NCBI GenBank assembly: GCA_950106755.1
Contig: OX467090.1
Location: 15,561,489-15,625,488 of the forward strand
Length of the DNA stretch: 64,000 nt
Direction: 5' to 3'
From: Climacium dendroides
Taxonomy: Eukaryota; Streptophyta; Bryopsida; Hypnales; Climaciaceae
Translations under genes and position numbers: made by a program
Part shown: in pieces, positions 61,409-64,000 of the stretch
How the letters are laid out: each line of letters opens with the position of its first letter
Position numbering within the stretch: the stretch's first letter is position 1
Notes under the pieces: model-generated
Seen by the model: the letters and a program-made list of their open reading frames with translations, nothing else
Database searches by the model: none
What the model was told of the DNA's origin: nothing

Positions 61409-61750
61409 GTGGAATATGATTATGGTCAGTCATATTTTTGAATGACGTGGAATATGACTATGGTCAGTCATATTTTTGGATGACGTGGAATATGACTGCG
61501 GTCAGTCATATTTTTGGATGACATGGAATATGACTGCGGTTAGTCATATTTTTGGATGACATGGAATATGACTGCAGTCAGTCATATTTTTTTATGACAT
61601 GGAATATAACTGTAGTCGGTTATATTTTTGAATGACATGGAATATGACTGCAGTTAGTCATATTTTTGGATGACATGGAATATGACTGCAGTCAGTCATA
61701 TTTTTTGATGGCATGGAATATGACTGAGGTGAGTCATATTTTGCAGTAAT
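61409..61750. repeat. 38-bp tandem array, nine copies, each a small hairpin
   Basis: Nine consecutive 38-bp units of the form GTGGAATATGACTG, a 4-base loop, then CAGTCATATTTTTGGATGAC. In several units AATATGACTG and CAGTCATATT form a perfect 10-bp inverted repeat. Two degenerate units follow to about 61812. Substitutions in some units are balanced or nearly balanced across the stem. Confidence 0.9.
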
Positions 61751-62495
61751 GTAGAATACGACTCTCGTCAGTCATATTTTATGGAATATGACTTCTGTAA
61801 GTCATATTTTTGGCTTCATGAAGTTGCAAGTAGCTTCCAATGTCTTTGTTTCAACTTTTGATGCATGCATATACAATCAAAGAAATGAGAGGTTAGTTTT
61901 TAGTGATTGAACAACAAAGCCTAACCTTCAAAGATTTACAATCAACACAAAATATGTAGCTCAAGTTTAGGATAGGAAGAATAAGATTGATGATGGAGGA
62001 AACAAGAAAAAAAATATAAGTACTAAGAGATAATAAGAATCAAAAGTTAAAATGCAATAAGGAATAAGAAGCAACAACTAAGCAACAACTAAGACACAAT
62101 AAGAAACAAGAAGCAACACAAAATAAGAAACAACAACTAAGACACAGTATGAGGCAACAATTAAGACATAAGAACAAATAAAAAGCAACAACTAAGATAC
62201 AAGAAGAAACAAGAAGCACCAACTAAGACATGACAAGAAATAACAAGAAATGAGAGTATAGATGCAACAAGAAGAAATAAGAAGCAAGAACTACAAAACA
62301 AGAGGAAACAAAAAAACAAGAACTAGGAAGAAGAAAGAGTTCAAATGCAAGAGAAAGAAAGAATTTAGATGCAACAATAAGAAACAAGAAGCATGAACTA
62401 GAGAGCAACAAGAAACAAGAGTTAAGATGCAACAAAAAGCAACAACAAGTGAGATCTAAGAGACAATAAAAAGTAAAGAAGAAGAGCCACAAGAA

Positions 62496-62642
62496 GTGAC
62501 GGCTAGGGTTTTAAAACCCTAAAAAGTGGCGGCTAGGGTTTCAAAACCGTAAAAAAATGACGGCTAGGGTATCAAAACCCTAAAAAAATAGTGACTAGGA
62601 TTCAAAATCCAAAAAAGTAGGTGACTAGGATTTCAAAATTTT
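62496..62642. repeat. About 33-bp tandem repeat with GGCTAGGGTT motif
   Basis: Four to five degenerate copies of GTGACGGCTAGGGTTTCAAA followed by ACCCTAAAAA. Each has a short palindrome (AGGGTTTTAAAACCCT). The telomere-like look is coincidental to the unit. Confidence 0.8.
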
Positions 62643-62974
62643 AAACAATGACTTCTCTATATTTTTTTGGAATTGCCCAAATTTTTCTTGAATTGCCCAA
62701 AACAAAAAAAAATCACTATTATATGAAAATATTAGTGATAATATGACTCAATGTTCCCAAACATGTTCCCTACGTTCCCTATGAAGTACTTTGGTATTCT
62801 TAATGGCCGTATAGTATACGCTTGTGAAGTACAAGGCGTAAAAATAACTGGCAGTCATATTTTGCAGTCATATTTCTCCCCAAAGTGTTGGCCTTCAAGA
62901 ATATGACTGCAAGCAGTCGCCAGTCATCCTCAGTCATAATTTTGCAGTCATAAAACATTGTCATTGTTGTAGTG

Positions 62975-64000
62975 AACAATTTTGGATGATTAGCTTCATA
63001 GGCAAAAAAATAGAGCTTTGGGGAAAGAGAAAAAAGAAAAGAAAATGAATAATTCTTTTTTTATCCCCCTAGAAAATTATATTGGAATTTAATGCAAATA
63101 CAATATCTTTTAATTTTTTTTAAATTGGTAAATAAAAAACTCTCTCAAATTTGTATACATTTCCAAAGAGGAGTAGAAAGCTAGAATTGACCAAATTGGA
63201 TCCTATTAGTTTCTTAAAAATTATATATGCAATTTTTTTTGAAATTTAACAGTTGAAGTTATTAGCATATTGTTTAGAATATCTTCATAAAATTTGGAAT
63301 CATTCTAATTATTTTTTGTTCTTAATTACACAACATTGAACATTGGTAAAAATAAAAATTTGAAAAAATATTCTACAAATCCAATTCGTTTGTGCAAAAT
63401 AAAGACTAGAAATGTCTAAAAAAAAGTTTTTTTCCATCCCTACTATCCCTTTCATTAAAAAAATATTATTTGTGCTCTTTTTTTATATTAGATTATATTT
63501 CCTAAATAAAACTTTAAATACTTCTCACATTCAGATTTTAAATATCCAAAAATGCAACAAATATAAAAAGTTGTAATTCTACAAGATCCTAGTTTACAAA
63601 TATTGAGATTTGTTTCACCCTACCAAGAATTTGCCATTGAAAATTTGAAGAAGACACATTGTGTCCTTTTGGTTTTGGAGGAATTAATCACACTCTGTGC
63701 TTGAAATCTAAAAAATCTATTCAAAATGCCAAAAATTCAAGGAAGAACAAACTCATTTGCAACATCATCAAAACTTGCGACACTAACCAATACAACCAAG
63801 TTCTTGAAGTAGAAAGATCTATGCTTTCTACAACTTTCAAAATTGAGCACTAGTTTCAATATAAGCCAAAAAAAAGATGTGTTCAAGCTCTTTAGAAAGT
63901 TGGAATACTAGCAAAAGTAGTGGTGGTTGACAATTGAAGTGGCAACTACAAATAAAATCAAAATTAAAAAGTTTTGGTAAACAAGATCTTTAACCCCTAA
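62975..64000. other. AT-rich DNA to window end
   Basis: No gene is visible. The last bases (CTTTAACCCCTAA) look like the left terminus of another TTAACCCC-type element that continues outside the window. Confidence 0.45.

Larger units (their letters stand above)
61123..62974. mobile_element. CACTA-like non-autonomous element with palindromic 38-bp array
   Basis: The left end CACTACAACAAAAGCAGTG and the reverse of the right end CACTACAACAATGACAATG form the terminal repeats, and a copy of TTTTATGACTG follows in each. The 3-bp direct repeat AAC flanks it (61120-61122 and 62975-62977). Motif ATATGACTG and its complement CAGTCATAT dominate both subterminal regions. The interior holds the 38-bp array, a purine-rich AAGAAACAAGAAGCAACAAC stretch (about 62030-62490) and a tandem block at 62496-62642. 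No transposase. Hydrophobic minus-strand frames at 62040-62492 are shadows of the purine-rich repeat. Confidence 0.85.

Noticed and set aside
61409..61812. Regular repeats with palindromes resembling a CRISPR array
   Set aside because: The units are directly adjacent with no unique spacers and lie inside a CACTA-like element of a eukaryotic genome.
62040..62492. Hydrophobic Leu/Cys/Phe-rich minus-strand frames resembling membrane proteins
   Set aside because: They are the complement of a purine-rich AAGAAACAAGAAGC repeat, and the composition is forced by the repeat.

Overview
This window looks like nuclear DNA of a green plant (streptophyte), probably from a large, repeat-rich genome and quite possibly a non-seed plant. 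The evidence is a chloroplast ribonucleoprotein-type RNA-binding protein with a transit peptide, a multi-exon gene with GT-AG introns that matches a plant-wide coiled-coil family, a short plant-type telomere repeat (TTTAGGG), and many plant-type DNA transposons. Species cannot be named from the sequence. The background is strongly AT-rich. The two host genes and a few CGGACGG-rich islands stand out as GC-rich.

Host genes. (1) 20939-21805, minus: an intact, intronless two-RRM chloroplast RNA-binding protein. About 270-320 bp of its 3' flank is duplicated 2.1 kb further downstream. (2) 30584-36698, minus: a 12-coding-exon gene that I assembled from splice sites into one phase-consistent 1015-residue reading frame. 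It belongs to the plant family usually labelled trichohyalin-like. It has an HNH-nuclease-like motif, a Myb/SANT domain where I would expect none, and then a long coiled coil. This is the most interesting gene in the window.

Region by region. 1-4.1 kb: AT-rich, with the acidic tail of an unknown protein at the left edge. 4.3-11.3 kb: two convergent decayed genes, one Cys-containing with a Gly/Tyr-rich tail and one kinase-like, lying between CGGACGG-rich islands that may be transposon subterminal regions. 11.3-18.4 kb: AT-rich, no genes. 18.4-21.9 kb: cpRNP gene and its duplicated 3' flank. 22-30 kb: repeats (two MITE types, a LINE 3' fragment and a 1.0-kb foldback element). 30.5-38 kb: the HNH/Myb/coiled-coil gene and its GC-rich 5' region. 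38-46.8 kb: AT-rich repeats. 46.8-59.1 kb: a hAT-like transposase pseudogene broken by a pogo-like element and by a CACTA-like element that itself carries a small CACTA MITE. 59-64 kb: AT-rich DNA and another CACTA-like element with a 38-bp palindromic array.

How it fits together. Most of the window is a record of transposition. Several insertions can be dated relative to each other because removing the element plus one target-site copy rejoins the host reading frame. This works at 9065-9214, 49514-53031 and 54111-57354. Four copies of one MITE family (about 6.1, 24.5, 46.8 and 58.5 kb) carry 8-9 bp target duplications, exact or with mismatches, suggesting a Mutator-like origin. No tRNA, rRNA or CRISPR array was seen.
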